From JAWSVE01 sp033852115 (lineage in GTDB: Bacteria > Pseudomonadota > Gammaproteobacteria > Pseudomonadales > Cellvibrionaceae): a stretch of 64,000 nt of DNA. The stretch spans positions 62,001 to 126,000 of the forward strand of contig JAWSVE010000010.1 in NCBI GenBank assembly GCA_033852115.1, read 5' to 3'. The notes under the pieces are model-generated. The model was not told the DNA's origin. It was given only the letters and a program-made list of their open reading frames with translations, and ran no database searches. This document shows positions 51,656 through 60,159 of this stretch, in pieces (the first letter of the stretch is position 1; every line of letters starts with the position of its first letter). Position numbers and translations under genes: made by a program.

Positions 51656-52384
51656 ATGACTCAACGCGATACCATCTACTCCAATCCTCTTTCAGCCGTT
51701 GCTGGATTCGAATTTAATGACGATGTTGTCAAGGTCTTTCCGGATATGATTCAGCGCTCCGTGCCTGGATACGAGTCTATTGTGTCGATGATCGGAGACC
51801 TGGCTCAACGTTATGCTCAGCCTAATAGTAAGTGCGTTGATCTCGGCTGTTCGCTTGGCGCATCAAGCCTGGCAATGGCCGGTAGAATCGATCAAGCTGA
51901 CTGTGAAATTATAGGTGTCGACAATTCACCCGCCATGGTCGAGCGATTTACTGCCATTCTCAATGCTCACCCTCCCCGAACGCCTGTGAATGTCGTCTTG
52001 GGCGATGTGAGATCAACTAACATCGACAATGCATCGGTCGTAGTATTGAACTTTACGCTGCAATTTATACCGGTTGCAGAACGCGACCAGCTTATTAAAA
52101 ACATTTACCATGGAATGAACCCAGGCGGAGTGCTCATTGTCTCCGAAAAGGTCAGCTTTGAAGATCAAGCGCATCAAGAATTAATGATAGAACTACATCA
52201 TAATTTCAAACGTGCAAACGGCTATTCTGATTTAGAAATCGCTCAGAAACGGTCGTCCTTAGAAAATGTACTCATTCCTGAAACACTCGCGCAACATCGC
52301 AAGCGTTTTCAACAAGCTGGCTTTTCAAGCTCCGATGTGTGGTTTCAGTGCCTCAACTTTGCCTCCATGCTCGCCATTAAATAA
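51656..52384 (+). CDS. cmoA: CmoA, carboxy-SAM synthase
   Basis: CmoA makes carboxy-S-adenosylmethionine from SAM and prephenate for cmo5U synthesis. With start at ATG 51656 (MTQRDTIYSNPLSAVAGFEF) the protein has 242 residues, the usual size; a TTG frame to 51608 would add 16 unrelated residues. Motifs are VVKVFPDMIQRSVPGYESIVSMI, CVDLGCSLGASSLAMAGRI and FTLQFIPVAERDQLIKNIYHGMNPGGVLIVSEK. cmoB begins one base after its stop. Confidence 0.93.
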   Translation: MTQRDTIYSNPLSAVAGFEFNDDVVKVFPDMIQRSVPGYESIVSMIGDLAQRYAQPNSKCVDLGCSLGASSLAMAGRIDQADCEIIGVDNSPAMVERFTAILNAHPPRTPVNVVLGDVRSTNIDNASVVVLNFTLQFIPVAERDQLIKNIYHGMNPGGVLIVSEKVSFEDQAHQELMIELHHNFKRANGYSDLEIAQKRSSLENVLIPETLAQHRKRFQQAGFSSSDVWFQCLNFASMLAIK

Positions 52385-52385
52385 C

Positions 52386-53360
52386 ATGAATTACTTTTCA
52401 GATTTACAACACTTCCTAAGTTCACATACCGCGCTCAAAAGTTGGGGAAGCGAATTACCCGCTATTATTGCAAAAGGTTTAAGCATAGAGCGTTATGGTG
52501 ATCTGCCAGGATGGAAAGCGGCTTTAGACTCGCTCCCCAACGTCACCTCCGAGTCTATGGAACTTGCGACACAGGTGAGATTTGGTGAGACTTCCGAGAC
52601 CGATTCCGACACCAAGCAAAAAATTAAAGAAGCTCTCGAAGCACTTATCCCTTGGCGCAAAGGGCCCTTTTCTATTCACGATACGTTTATCGATACTGAA
52701 TGGCGATCTGATTGGAAATGGGATCGATTGATCGATCATATTGCACCTCTCAACAATAAACTCGTTCTCGATGTTGGTTGTGGCAATGGCTATCACTGCT
52801 GGAGAATGCTGGGGGCTGGAGCACAACGCGTCATTGGTATCGACCCGTCTCCTCGGTTCGTCATGCAATTTTACGCTACAAAACACTTTGCTCCCGACGC
52901 ACCCATTGATGTCATTCCCGCGACATTGGATGACTTTTCACAGCTACACCGAAGTTTTGATAGCGTGTTTTCGATGGGCGTTCTCTATCATCGTCCTTCA
53001 CCAATCGATCACTTGAAGCAATTAAAAAGTACTATTCGCCAAGGTGGCCAATTGATCTTAGAAACCTTAGTAATCGAAGGTAAACTGGGTGAGACACTCG
53101 TCCCTGAAGGACGTTACGCTAAAATGAATAACGTGTGGTTTATTCCTACGCCGGAAACATTAGTCAGTTGGTTGAAAAAGCTAGGCTTTAAAAATCCTCG
53201 CGTTGTCGACATCAACCAAACAACGATACAAGAACAACGCGCAACCGAGTGGATGAAGTTTCAATCGCTTCCGGACTTTTTAGACCCTGCTGACTACAAC
53301 AAAACCATAGAAGGTCACCCTGCTCCGCGACGAGCTATTATTGTTGCTGAATGTCCTTGA
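52386..53360 (+). CDS. cmoB: CmoB, tRNA U34 carboxymethyltransferase
   Basis: CmoB transfers the carboxymethyl group from carboxy-SAM to 5-hydroxyuridine at position 34 of tRNAs. The 324-residue protein starts MNYFSDLQHFLSSHTALKSW at ATG 52386, one base after cmoA. It shows LIPWRKGPFSIHDTFIDTEWRSDWKWDR, the SAM motif VLDVGCGNGYHCWRMLGAGAQRVIGIDPS, FSMGVLYHRPSPIDHLKQLK and ETLVIEGKLGETLVPEGRYAKMNNVWFIPT, nearly diagnostic. Confidence 0.95.
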   Translation: MNYFSDLQHFLSSHTALKSWGSELPAIIAKGLSIERYGDLPGWKAALDSLPNVTSESMELATQVRFGETSETDSDTKQKIKEALEALIPWRKGPFSIHDTFIDTEWRSDWKWDRLIDHIAPLNNKLVLDVGCGNGYHCWRMLGAGAQRVIGIDPSPRFVMQFYATKHFAPDAPIDVIPATLDDFSQLHRSFDSVFSMGVLYHRPSPIDHLKQLKSTIRQGGQLILETLVIEGKLGETLVPEGRYAKMNNVWFIPTPETLVSWLKKLGFKNPRVVDINQTTIQEQRATEWMKFQSLPDFLDPADYNKTIEGHPAPRRAIIVAECP

Positions 53361-53459
53361 GCAAAATATCAATATCAGCATCTATGCGCTGAGTCATGTC
53401 CCGTAGTGACGTTGCGTGATATCGTTATCGAACTCACTGTTAAGACGGGGACTCGCGAT

Positions 53460-53828
53460 ATGTTTACTAATTGGTTAGCAGGCGCTCAATTCAACACGGC
53501 GAAATGGCTAATTGTATCCATGGTATTCAGTACGCTGTTTTCACCACTCCTTGCTGCCGATCAAACAACTGACGACAAGGTGAGTAACGATGTCAGCGGC
53601 CTGCTTAATGTATGCCACAGCTGCCACATGACTAACGAAGGCGAGCTGGCACGTTGGCCGAACCTCAGAGGCTTGGATCAGCAGGCAATCGTTCAAAAAC
53701 TCACCGCTCACCGCGCACAACTTATAGAAGATGGCACGATGAGCCGAGTCACTAAGCACCTAAGCGATCAAGACATAACCGATATCGCACATATTTTAAG
53801 CAAAACCACACAACCAACACCAAATTGA
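53460..53828 (+). CDS. Periplasmic cytochrome c (class I-like)
   Basis: This small exported cytochrome has 122 residues from ATG 53460. The start gives a signal peptide (MFTNWLAGAQFNTAKWLIVSMVFSTLFSPLLAA) before the mature part. The single heme motif is VCHSCH; a distal methionine could be Met in DGTMSRVTKHLSD. A GTG 18 codons upstream is possible but adds nothing. It would carry electrons in the periplasm, and maturation needs the Ccm system, whose ccmA is at the window start. It is downstream of cmoB by about 100 bases. Confidence 0.82.
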   Translation: MFTNWLAGAQFNTAKWLIVSMVFSTLFSPLLAADQTTDDKVSNDVSGLLNVCHSCHMTNEGELARWPNLRGLDQQAIVQKLTAHRAQLIEDGTMSRVTKHLSDQDITDIAHILSKTTQPTPN

Positions 53829-54143
53829 CCCGGCCTTTCATTAACGAACTGAGCAACTAAACGCGCGCCAAACGGCACCGCTACAGCTTATAACCAATTG
53901 TTATAGAGTCTTCACTCGCCCTTGGATTCCTATCTGTTTTCTAACCGATTAGTATGTAACCTATAGCAATGTGAGGTGCCAAATTCATTGGCAATTTAGG
54001 GGGGCCTCACAAAAATAACGTCCAACAATCAAACTGCGCGCTTAATGAATTCGCGCTCAGATTTGGTTCCTCCCTTGGCACCTTCTATCCATGATGACCT
54101 TAAAAAGGTTCGCGGATTACTGCAACTATAGGATGTGTATGTA
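53829..54143 (+). other. 315-bp intergenic region with a nested hairpin
   Basis: No gene is seen. A two-level stem-loop spans 53971-54010: outer GTGAGG / CCTCAC and inner TGCCAA / TTGGCA around ATTCA, with an asymmetric ATTTAGGGGGG bulge. It is followed by AAAAAT, not T, so it is not an ordinary terminator on the plus strand. It may be a leader structure of the following gene. Confidence 0.45.
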
Positions 54144-54941
54144 ATGAGCAATAAACTACCCCAGTCGGGTACTTTTTTAGCTAATGCCGTGAAAGCTCGG
54201 CTAGACGCCGGGAAACATGAAACTGATCGATTGCGAGACCTATCTGACGGGCTCGATTGGCTCAAAGATGTTATCGACGGCGAACGTGAACGCATCGTTA
54301 ATTCAAAACTTCTGACTTTCAAGCTTCTCTATTCCGGCTATTTTGGCACCAAAGGTCGCAGTACGAAATTTGCGCGTAATCCATGCGCAATTCGTGAAGC
54401 GCTAAAATTCTGCCGCACCAATGGCCTCCCCGCCCCGGACTGGGTAATGAAATACCTCTACGACTTGATGGCAGGTAAAGAGCAGGCACCAACGACTCAA
54501 GATGAAAAACGTTGGAACAACTTGATGAAGTTACTCGATTTGGCCAACGAGTGGGATAAAAAGTCAAAACAAGGCATGAAAGATGCCGAAATAGAACGTT
54601 ATTTCAAACGTAAAGGCGTGGGTGATACACCGCTTCGCTATGCAAAAGCGTTCGTTAATCCCGAAACAAAGAATGTGGTATTCGAACACGCGAAATCGCT
54701 CAACGATGAACCTCTGATTGACCTAGACAAATATGCCGGAATCTTAAATCCTCGCGACTTAGACGATGAAGATGACGACGCTGATGACACGAAAGCAGAC
54801 AGCAAATCTGATTCTAAAAAAGCAGCAAAAGAGGCCACCGCGCTGTATCAGCCGGCATCAACCAAACAACCTAGTGAAGCTCACGATGCTGAAGAGAAAA
54901 CCGAGGAGCCTCGCCCAGAACTGCATAGCGTTGCAGGCTAA
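54144..54941 (+). CDS. Conserved-looking hypothetical protein with acidic tail
   Basis: I do not recognise this 265-residue protein. Residues 1-200 are mostly helical and charged, with repeated Arg/Lys-rich pieces (DRLRDLSDGLDWLKDVIDGERERI, FKLLYSGYFGTKGRSTKFARNP, EIERYFKRKGVGDTPLRYAKAF). From about residue 205 a long Asp/Glu/Lys-rich low-complexity tail follows. No signal peptide or membrane helix is present, so it is cytoplasmic. ATG 54144 is preferred over the GTG three codons earlier, with AGGA ten bases upstream. A strong terminator follows, so it is a single-gene unit. Confidence 0.75.
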   Translation: MSNKLPQSGTFLANAVKARLDAGKHETDRLRDLSDGLDWLKDVIDGERERIVNSKLLTFKLLYSGYFGTKGRSTKFARNPCAIREALKFCRTNGLPAPDWVMKYLYDLMAGKEQAPTTQDEKRWNNLMKLLDLANEWDKKSKQGMKDAEIERYFKRKGVGDTPLRYAKAFVNPETKNVVFEHAKSLNDEPLIDLDKYAGILNPRDLDDEDDDADDTKADSKSDSKKAAKEATALYQPASTKQPSEAHDAEEKTEEPRPELHSVAG

Positions 54942-54959
54942 CAAATCGATTAAGTTTAC

Positions 54960-54987
54960 AAAAAACCCGGCTTAAGCCGGGTTTTTT
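54960..54987. terminator. Bidirectional terminator, 28-bp palindrome
   Basis: A-rich arm, CCCGGCTTAAGCCGGG core and T-rich arm form a perfect palindrome. It lies between the hypothetical gene and the convergent di-heme cytochrome gene and can end both transcripts. An exact DnaA-box sequence (TTATCCACA, 54996-55004) follows by chance or otherwise. Confidence 0.9.
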
Positions 54988-55006
54988 GTGCTGAATTATC
55001 CACAAC

Positions 55007-57196
55007 TCACAGTGACTTCAAATACTCAACCAGCGCCCAACGCTCATCTTCATTCAGCGCAGGTAGTACCCTGCCATCCAGCTGTGGCGTCCGTCCAGCG
55101 CCATATTCGTGACCACTATTTAAATTCCCCAGCTTATCGGTAGACAACGTAAAACCATCGTAGCCGTCGTAAACGAAACCAACGCGCTCAATATCGTATT
55201 CTCTCTTACCCACTTGAAAACTCTCTGGGCGGTACTCCCCTTCATCGGGATCGCCTTCACGTTTCTCTGGTAGCAAGAGGTCGTATAACGTAGGGACTGA
55301 GCCATTATGTAGGTAAGGCGCGGTTGCCCAAATACCATTTAAAGGCCTAGCTTTATAGGATAGTAGCGAGTTAAAAGGCAGCGCCGTTGTATCTGGATTG
55401 TAGTTGCCGTTTTTAACACTGTAAGCAATTTTGTTGTCGAAGAAAGACATTCCCAGTGTATATAACCAATCTAACCAACGACGTACAATAAATTTGTCGG
55501 GGTCAGGTGTTGTCACTACGCCGCGCGTCGCAGCGGTCAACAACAACGCAACGGGAGCTGTTTCACCCATTGCTACCGGACCAACATCTGTGGATTGAAC
55601 GGTATATTGGAAATTGCCGGAGTTCCCGGAGCGAGCAACACTGTTGTTTGCCATCGCTGGGTCGGTACCAATGAAATCAACGTTAGACATCTTCGAGATA
55701 ATCAAACGATCAAAATCAGTGCGATCAACAAGCTCATGGCAAGACCGACAATACTGCGCGTAAATCTGCTTACCTTGCGCCCATTTTTTTTCATCAATTT
55801 CGCCAAAAATCTCAGTCGGCCATTGAGGTGAAGTCAAACTAATCATGTGCGATTCAAGGCGTTTTAAATTAACCAAATCAATTGAAGAAGAGAAATCAAT
55901 TTTTTTCTTCTTCGCGGTTTGGCCGCTAGCTATTTCAGCAAGGTAATCAACCGACAAGCCAGGTTCAGTCGCTCGCCAATCCAGCTTTCCAAAAACCCCA
56001 ACCACTTCACCGGCGTTACGCCCTAGCGGCCCCGCATGTGCATTGTTTGCTAAACCATTCCATTGCACGTAATCAGAATGTGGGACATCCCATAGGTAGG
56101 GATAACTCACGGGCGCGTCGGCTTCGTTAAATAATTCATTGCTGATAATTTCAACTTCTTGCAATGACAATCCTGGGTAGCCTGGATCGGTCGACATTGC
56201 ACGCTCTAATGCCTGCGCCAAACCGTCTGAACCAAGGATAGTTTCATCTAACCCATCAACCACTTTTTCAACTTCACTCGGCGTTAACAGGTTCTCTTTG
56301 TCCGGACCAATCGCGGCCAACAATACGGCCTCTAGCTGTTGTTTGTTGATGACGTGCTCTAAAACGCGGTTAAAAATGCGACCAAATGCATCAAGTCGAG
56401 CGTAGCCATAATCGACATCAGTGCGATTGATATAGTTGTAGCGAGAAATGGTATCTGACCATTTTTTAAGGTCTGCTAAGACCAATTCTTCACGGCTATA
56501 ATCGTTGTCCAATGCCAATACGGCATCAACAAAGCGTTTCTTTTTCGCGTCGTCCAGTAACGTAGCTTTCATTGATGCTTCAAGTTCAGTCAAGAAACCC
56601 ACCATGTTGGCCATGGAGGGACCACCATCAATACGAATCGCCGTGGTTTTTTGGGTATTTTTGTCGGTATAGTTGATTTGTGCTGTGTGGCAAGCTGCAC
56701 AGGTGTAGCCTATATAATCGAGCTTTCTATCACTTACCGGGCCTTTATACGTTTCTTTTACGAACCCTACGGGCAACGCATCTGGATTAAAGAACGTGGC
56801 CTTCTGCGGTAAATAACGGAATTTGTCGATGTTCTTATCAGACCGGAATGACGTCTGTGAATTGGGTTGCTCCAAGGAAACAAAAAGATCATAAGGCATC
56901 AATGCGGAGCCTTGGGTGGTATTGTAAAACCATAGGCTATCAGCTTCGCTCCAACCTTGATCAAGATAAATCGGCGTTTGGTAGCTCTCTCCAAACGCTC
57001 CATCAGTCATCTCGATTGCGCCTCTATCGGGGTCGTCATCCCAGTGTTGCCAGATCTTGCCGATAGCTAAGCTAATCAACATAAGCCCCACTGTCCCGGC
57101 CAATACCCACGCGAACGCTTTGAGGTATTTGCGGATAATCATTTTTAGTATTCTTATAATGTTCTTAAACATATGCACGTCCTTAGTCTCGGCCAT
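55007..57196 (-). CDS. Membrane-anchored di-heme cytochrome c, RoxA/peroxidase-like
   Basis: This 729-residue protein has one N-terminal transmembrane helix (about residues 25-47) and a large periplasmic part. Two heme motifs are seen: CAACH (166-170) and CRSCH (483-487). The segment APVSYPYLWDVPHSDYVQWNG (361-381) and RLDAFGRIFNRV (268-278) resemble the RoxA/LatA rubber oxygenase and MauG-type di-heme peroxidase superfamily. Function could be peroxidase, oxygenase or dehydrogenase-like; I cannot choose. The start at 57196 has GGAGG five bases upstream; an alternative ATG lies at 57172. Confidence 0.82.
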   Translation of the reverse strand: MAETKDVHMFKNIIRILKMIIRKYLKAFAWVLAGTVGLMLISLAIGKIWQHWDDDPDRGAIEMTDGAFGESYQTPIYLDQGWSEADSLWFYNTTQGSALMPYDLFVSLEQPNSQTSFRSDKNIDKFRYLPQKATFFNPDALPVGFVKETYKGPVSDRKLDYIGYTCAACHTAQINYTDKNTQKTTAIRIDGGPSMANMVGFLTELEASMKATLLDDAKKKRFVDAVLALDNDYSREELVLADLKKWSDTISRYNYINRTDVDYGYARLDAFGRIFNRVLEHVINKQQLEAVLLAAIGPDKENLLTPSEVEKVVDGLDETILGSDGLAQALERAMSTDPGYPGLSLQEVEIISNELFNEADAPVSYPYLWDVPHSDYVQWNGLANNAHAGPLGRNAGEVVGVFGKLDWRATEPGLSVDYLAEIASGQTAKKKKIDFSSSIDLVNLKRLESHMISLTSPQWPTEIFGEIDEKKWAQGKQIYAQYCRSCHELVDRTDFDRLIISKMSNVDFIGTDPAMANNSVARSGNSGNFQYTVQSTDVGPVAMGETAPVALLLTAATRGVVTTPDPDKFIVRRWLDWLYTLGMSFFDNKIAYSVKNGNYNPDTTALPFNSLLSYKARPLNGIWATAPYLHNGSVPTLYDLLLPEKREGDPDEGEYRPESFQVGKREYDIERVGFVYDGYDGFTLSTDKLGNLNSGHEYGAGRTPQLDGRVLPALNEDERWALVEYLKSL

Positions 57197-57481
57197 CCCG
57201 GCCTCCCAAATACCTCGCGCGATGCCTCATGAGACTGATACAGCTCGCACCCCAAACGGCGACATTATACACTTGTCCGGCACTTTCGAAACGCCAAATC
57301 AACTTTAAAAAGTACCGCTAGTCTACTGTTTTTAAACAATATTTAGTGATTACCACTCCGTGTGGAACCGCTTTTATAAAAGTGGCTAATAACCTCGAAT
57401 TAATTTACATGGCTTGCCTCTAGACCAATCGGTCTATATGTTGTACGCAACAACTCTACACCCGTCATCCAAGGACTTGCC

Positions 57482-57898
57482 ATGACCGCGCCAGCCAAAG
57501 GTTTCGAACCTCTCTTTCGTACCAGCCCATATTTGGACTTAATCGGCCCCATCTTTTGTCGTAAAAACGCGTCAAAGGACACAGGCCCACTGACTATTGG
57601 TTTCACCGCCCAAGAAAAGCACTGCAATGCCAATGGCAGTGTTCATGGTGGAATCATCGGCGGCATAGCCGATATAACCTTGGGCTACAACAGCTCGTTA
57701 TCCGTGAGCCCGCCTATAAACATGGTCACAACCAACCTGACTATCGATTATGCCGGCAGTATTCGCTGTGGGGATTGGGTTGAGGTTGATGCCGATGTCC
57801 AAAAGGTTGGTGGACGTGTAGCGTTCGCAAACTGTTATTTCATGGTGGAGCAACAACGCATCATCCGAGCCAGCGGGGTTTTCACCGTATTGAGATAA
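57482..57898 (+). CDS. PaaI-type hotdog thioesterase, second copy
   Basis: This 138-residue hotdog-fold protein is clearly related to the one at 29249-29680. Shared pieces are GFE-L-R-S-Y---GP, EKHCNA-NGSVHGGIIGGIADITLGY (His55, Asp64), NLTIDYAGSIRCGDWVEVD and RASGVFTVL. It would hydrolyse an acyl thioester. It stands alone, divergent from the di-heme cytochrome gene and before the B12 riboswitch. The ATG at 57482 has AAGGA upstream. Confidence 0.82.
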   Translation: MTAPAKGFEPLFRTSPYLDLIGPIFCRKNASKDTGPLTIGFTAQEKHCNANGSVHGGIIGGIADITLGYNSSLSVSPPINMVTTNLTIDYAGSIRCGDWVEVDADVQKVGGRVAFANCYFMVEQQRIIRASGVFTVLR

Positions 57899-57920
57899 CC
57901 CCCCAGCCACTAAAGATAAA

Positions 57921-57949
57921 TTGACTTCATACTACAATCCACCTACAGT
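57921..57949 (+). promoter_or_regulatory. Likely promoter of the B12 operon
   Basis: TTGACT (57921-57926), a 17-base spacer and TACAGT (57944-57949) lie just before the riboswitch, placing the RNA start near 57956. Confidence 0.5.
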
Positions 57950-57954
57950 GCGCG

Positions 57955-58090
57955 CAGCATTTTGGTGTCCCAGTTGTCATGAGCTATTTTTTACAACTGG
58001 CCTTAAATGGGAAGTCTGGTGAAAGACCAGCGCTGCCCCCGCAACGGTAATCAGTTTAAACCTGAAAGCCCGATACCAGCCAAATGTGTT
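57955..58090 (+). promoter_or_regulatory. Cobalamin (B12) riboswitch
   Basis: The aptamer shows the class hallmarks: GGTGTCC near the 5' end, the paired CAGTTGT / ACAACTG arm, GGGAA then GTCTGGTGAAAGACCAG, the B12 box core GCTGCCCCCGCAACGGTA and the closing AGCCCGATACCAGCC. It lies about 125 bases before btuB. Binding of adenosylcobalamin normally shuts expression of the genes downstream, here btuB, cobO, cobQ and transporter genes. Confidence 0.95.
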
Positions 58091-58180
58091 TACGTTGATG
58101 GAGCGGAGGGCTACCATCCTGGTCTGATAGTTATCCCCGGACTACTTTTGTTCGCGGCCTTATCTTCCTTGTGATGCCTC

Positions 58181-58210
58181 CCTCAATTGCTTAACTTTTT
58201 AGCATTGAGG
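58181..58210 (+). promoter_or_regulatory. SD-masking hairpin of the B12 riboswitch
   Basis: CCTCAAT (58181-58187) pairs with ATTGAGG (58204-58210), with two further pairs around a bulge. The GAGG at 58207-58210 is the btuB ribosome binding site, so the riboswitch most likely controls translation by hiding this site. Confidence 0.7.
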
Positions 58211-58216
58211 CTTAAA

Positions 58217-60082
58217 ATGAAACCACACTGTGTAAAATTGGGACTACTGAAAAAAGCAGTAGCACCTACCCTATTATCATCCTGCATTCCTTTTTCCACT
58301 TTTTTGTCAGCGCAAGAACAGCTCGACGAAATTGTCGTTACCAGTTCGCGTGTCGAAATGCCCGTCCGGCAAATTGGTAGCTCAGTGTCTGTAATTTCAG
58401 ATAGTGACATTCAACTAATGGGTTATGCATCAGCAACCGACCTATTACGCACGCAACCTGGTATTACCGCAACGAACAGCGGTGGTCAAGGTAAGGTATC
58501 CGCCATTCGGATACGCGGTGAAGAAAGTTACCGGACATTGATGATGCTCGATGGCATCGATCTATCAAACTCTACCGCGCCAAAAGTAACACCATTGGTT
58601 GAGCACTTTGGTGCAACCAGCGATATTAGTCGCATTGAAATTTTGCGTGGACCTCAAGGGTTTATTTACGGCGCGGATGCAGGTGGCGTCATCAATATGT
58701 TTACGCGCTCCGTCAATGATGGCTTTGAAGGTCGAGTCAGCATGGAGCAAGGGCGTTACAACACGCAAAACATCAATGGCTACATTGGCGCAGGGTCTGA
58801 GCAATACGATGTATTCTTTTCCGCTTCTGATCAATCAACGGATGGGTTTAACGCTCGCTCCACTGATGTCTCAGGTGAGTCAGATGGCTATGAAAATCGC
58901 ACACTACACGGCAAAGTAGGCGTGAATATAAGTGATAACCTGCGAGCACAATTAGTCGTTAGAGATATCGATACAACCAGCGAATACGACAATTGTTACC
59001 CTGTGAGTAATGATTGTGAAAGCCTATACAATCAACGCATAGGACGTGCTTCCATAGATTATTCAACAGAACGCAGCAAGCATGGCGTCGGCTTTGCGAT
59101 AAGCCAGTTTGAGAGCGACTATTTTACAAACGGCTTAAGAAGCTATGGAAACAGTGGCGACATTGAAAAAATCGATTATGTCGGTCAATTTACTCTAGGT
59201 GACTCGATCACTTGGGTTGCAGGCAGTGATTTTCAACAAGAAAATGTCGACGTGCAAGGCGATGACGATCTTGAGCAAGATCAGTGGGGCGTATTCACCG
59301 AACTGCAAATGCAGTTCTTAAAACAACTGTACATCAATGTCGGCACACGCTGGGATGACAACGAAGACTTTGGTGAACACTTGAGCCATCGTGCATCCAT
59401 TGCCTATATTCTTCCACTGGGCGCATCTGACCATTCGCTTAAACTACGTTCCAGTTACGGAACTGGGTTTAGAGCACCAAGCCCTTATGAAATCTCGACC
59501 AATAAAAATGCTACCTTTGGCTTAGCGTCAACGACCAACCTCGAAGAAGAGACAAGTGAGGGTTTAGACGTTGGCATCGACACGTACTTTTCAAATGGTA
59601 GCGAGCTCAACCTAACCTACTTCAACCAAAGAATTAATAATGAAATATCCTATGAGTACCCAGGTTATATCCAAGAAAAAGGGGAAAGCAATTCTAAAGG
59701 TATTGAACTCGGTTTCGCGGTACCCCTATGGAATATCATAGTTGTCCAGGGTAATGCACTGTATAACGATACGGAAACCGATGCTGGATTACAGCGTATT
59801 CGGCGACCAAAGCGTTCGGGGAATATCGGCGTTCGTTTTCACCTATTTGATGAGCGTTTAAATATATTGACGAACTATCGAATATCAAAGGATGCTATCG
59901 ATAACGGTGATATTCCACTGGACGATTATAGCGTCTGGGATATCAGTGCGAACTATAATGCCATCGCTGGTCTAGAAATATTTGCCAGGATCGAAAACAT
60001 CCTCAACGAAGACTATCAAGAGCTAACAGACTACAACACGTCCGGTCGAGCAGGCTTTGCAGGGCTTCGATACAACTTCTAG
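58217..60082 (+). CDS. btuB: BtuB, TonB-dependent vitamin B12 receptor
   Basis: This outer-membrane barrel receptor takes up cobalamins with TonB energy. It has 621 residues from ATG 58217, chosen because GAGG lies six bases upstream and the riboswitch controls it; an ATG-like frame to 58187 would cover the regulatory hairpin. A signal peptide ends near LSAQEQ, followed by the TonB box DEIVVTSSR, the plug domain (IRIRGEESYRTLMMLDGIDL, RIEILRGPQGFIYGADAGGVINM) and a barrel ending in FAGLRYNF with the terminal Phe. It heads the B12 operon. Confidence 0.92.
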   Translation: MKPHCVKLGLLKKAVAPTLLSSCIPFSTFLSAQEQLDEIVVTSSRVEMPVRQIGSSVSVISDSDIQLMGYASATDLLRTQPGITATNSGGQGKVSAIRIRGEESYRTLMMLDGIDLSNSTAPKVTPLVEHFGATSDISRIEILRGPQGFIYGADAGGVINMFTRSVNDGFEGRVSMEQGRYNTQNINGYIGAGSEQYDVFFSASDQSTDGFNARSTDVSGESDGYENRTLHGKVGVNISDNLRAQLVVRDIDTTSEYDNCYPVSNDCESLYNQRIGRASIDYSTERSKHGVGFAISQFESDYFTNGLRSYGNSGDIEKIDYVGQFTLGDSITWVAGSDFQQENVDVQGDDDLEQDQWGVFTELQMQFLKQLYINVGTRWDDNEDFGEHLSHRASIAYILPLGASDHSLKLRSSYGTGFRAPSPYEISTNKNATFGLASTTNLEEETSEGLDVGIDTYFSNGSELNLTYFNQRINNEISYEYPGYIQEKGESNSKGIELGFAVPLWNIIVVQGNALYNDTETDAGLQRIRRPKRSGNIGVRFHLFDERLNILTNYRISKDAIDNGDIPLDDYSVWDISANYNAIAGLEIFARIENILNEDYQELTDYNTSGRAGFAGLRYNF

Positions 60083-60159
60083 CCTTGCATACGCAGAACC
60101 TAATAACCGTAAGCGCTTTGGCTTGCGGTTATTTATCGCTATTGAAATGAAGAACTTAA

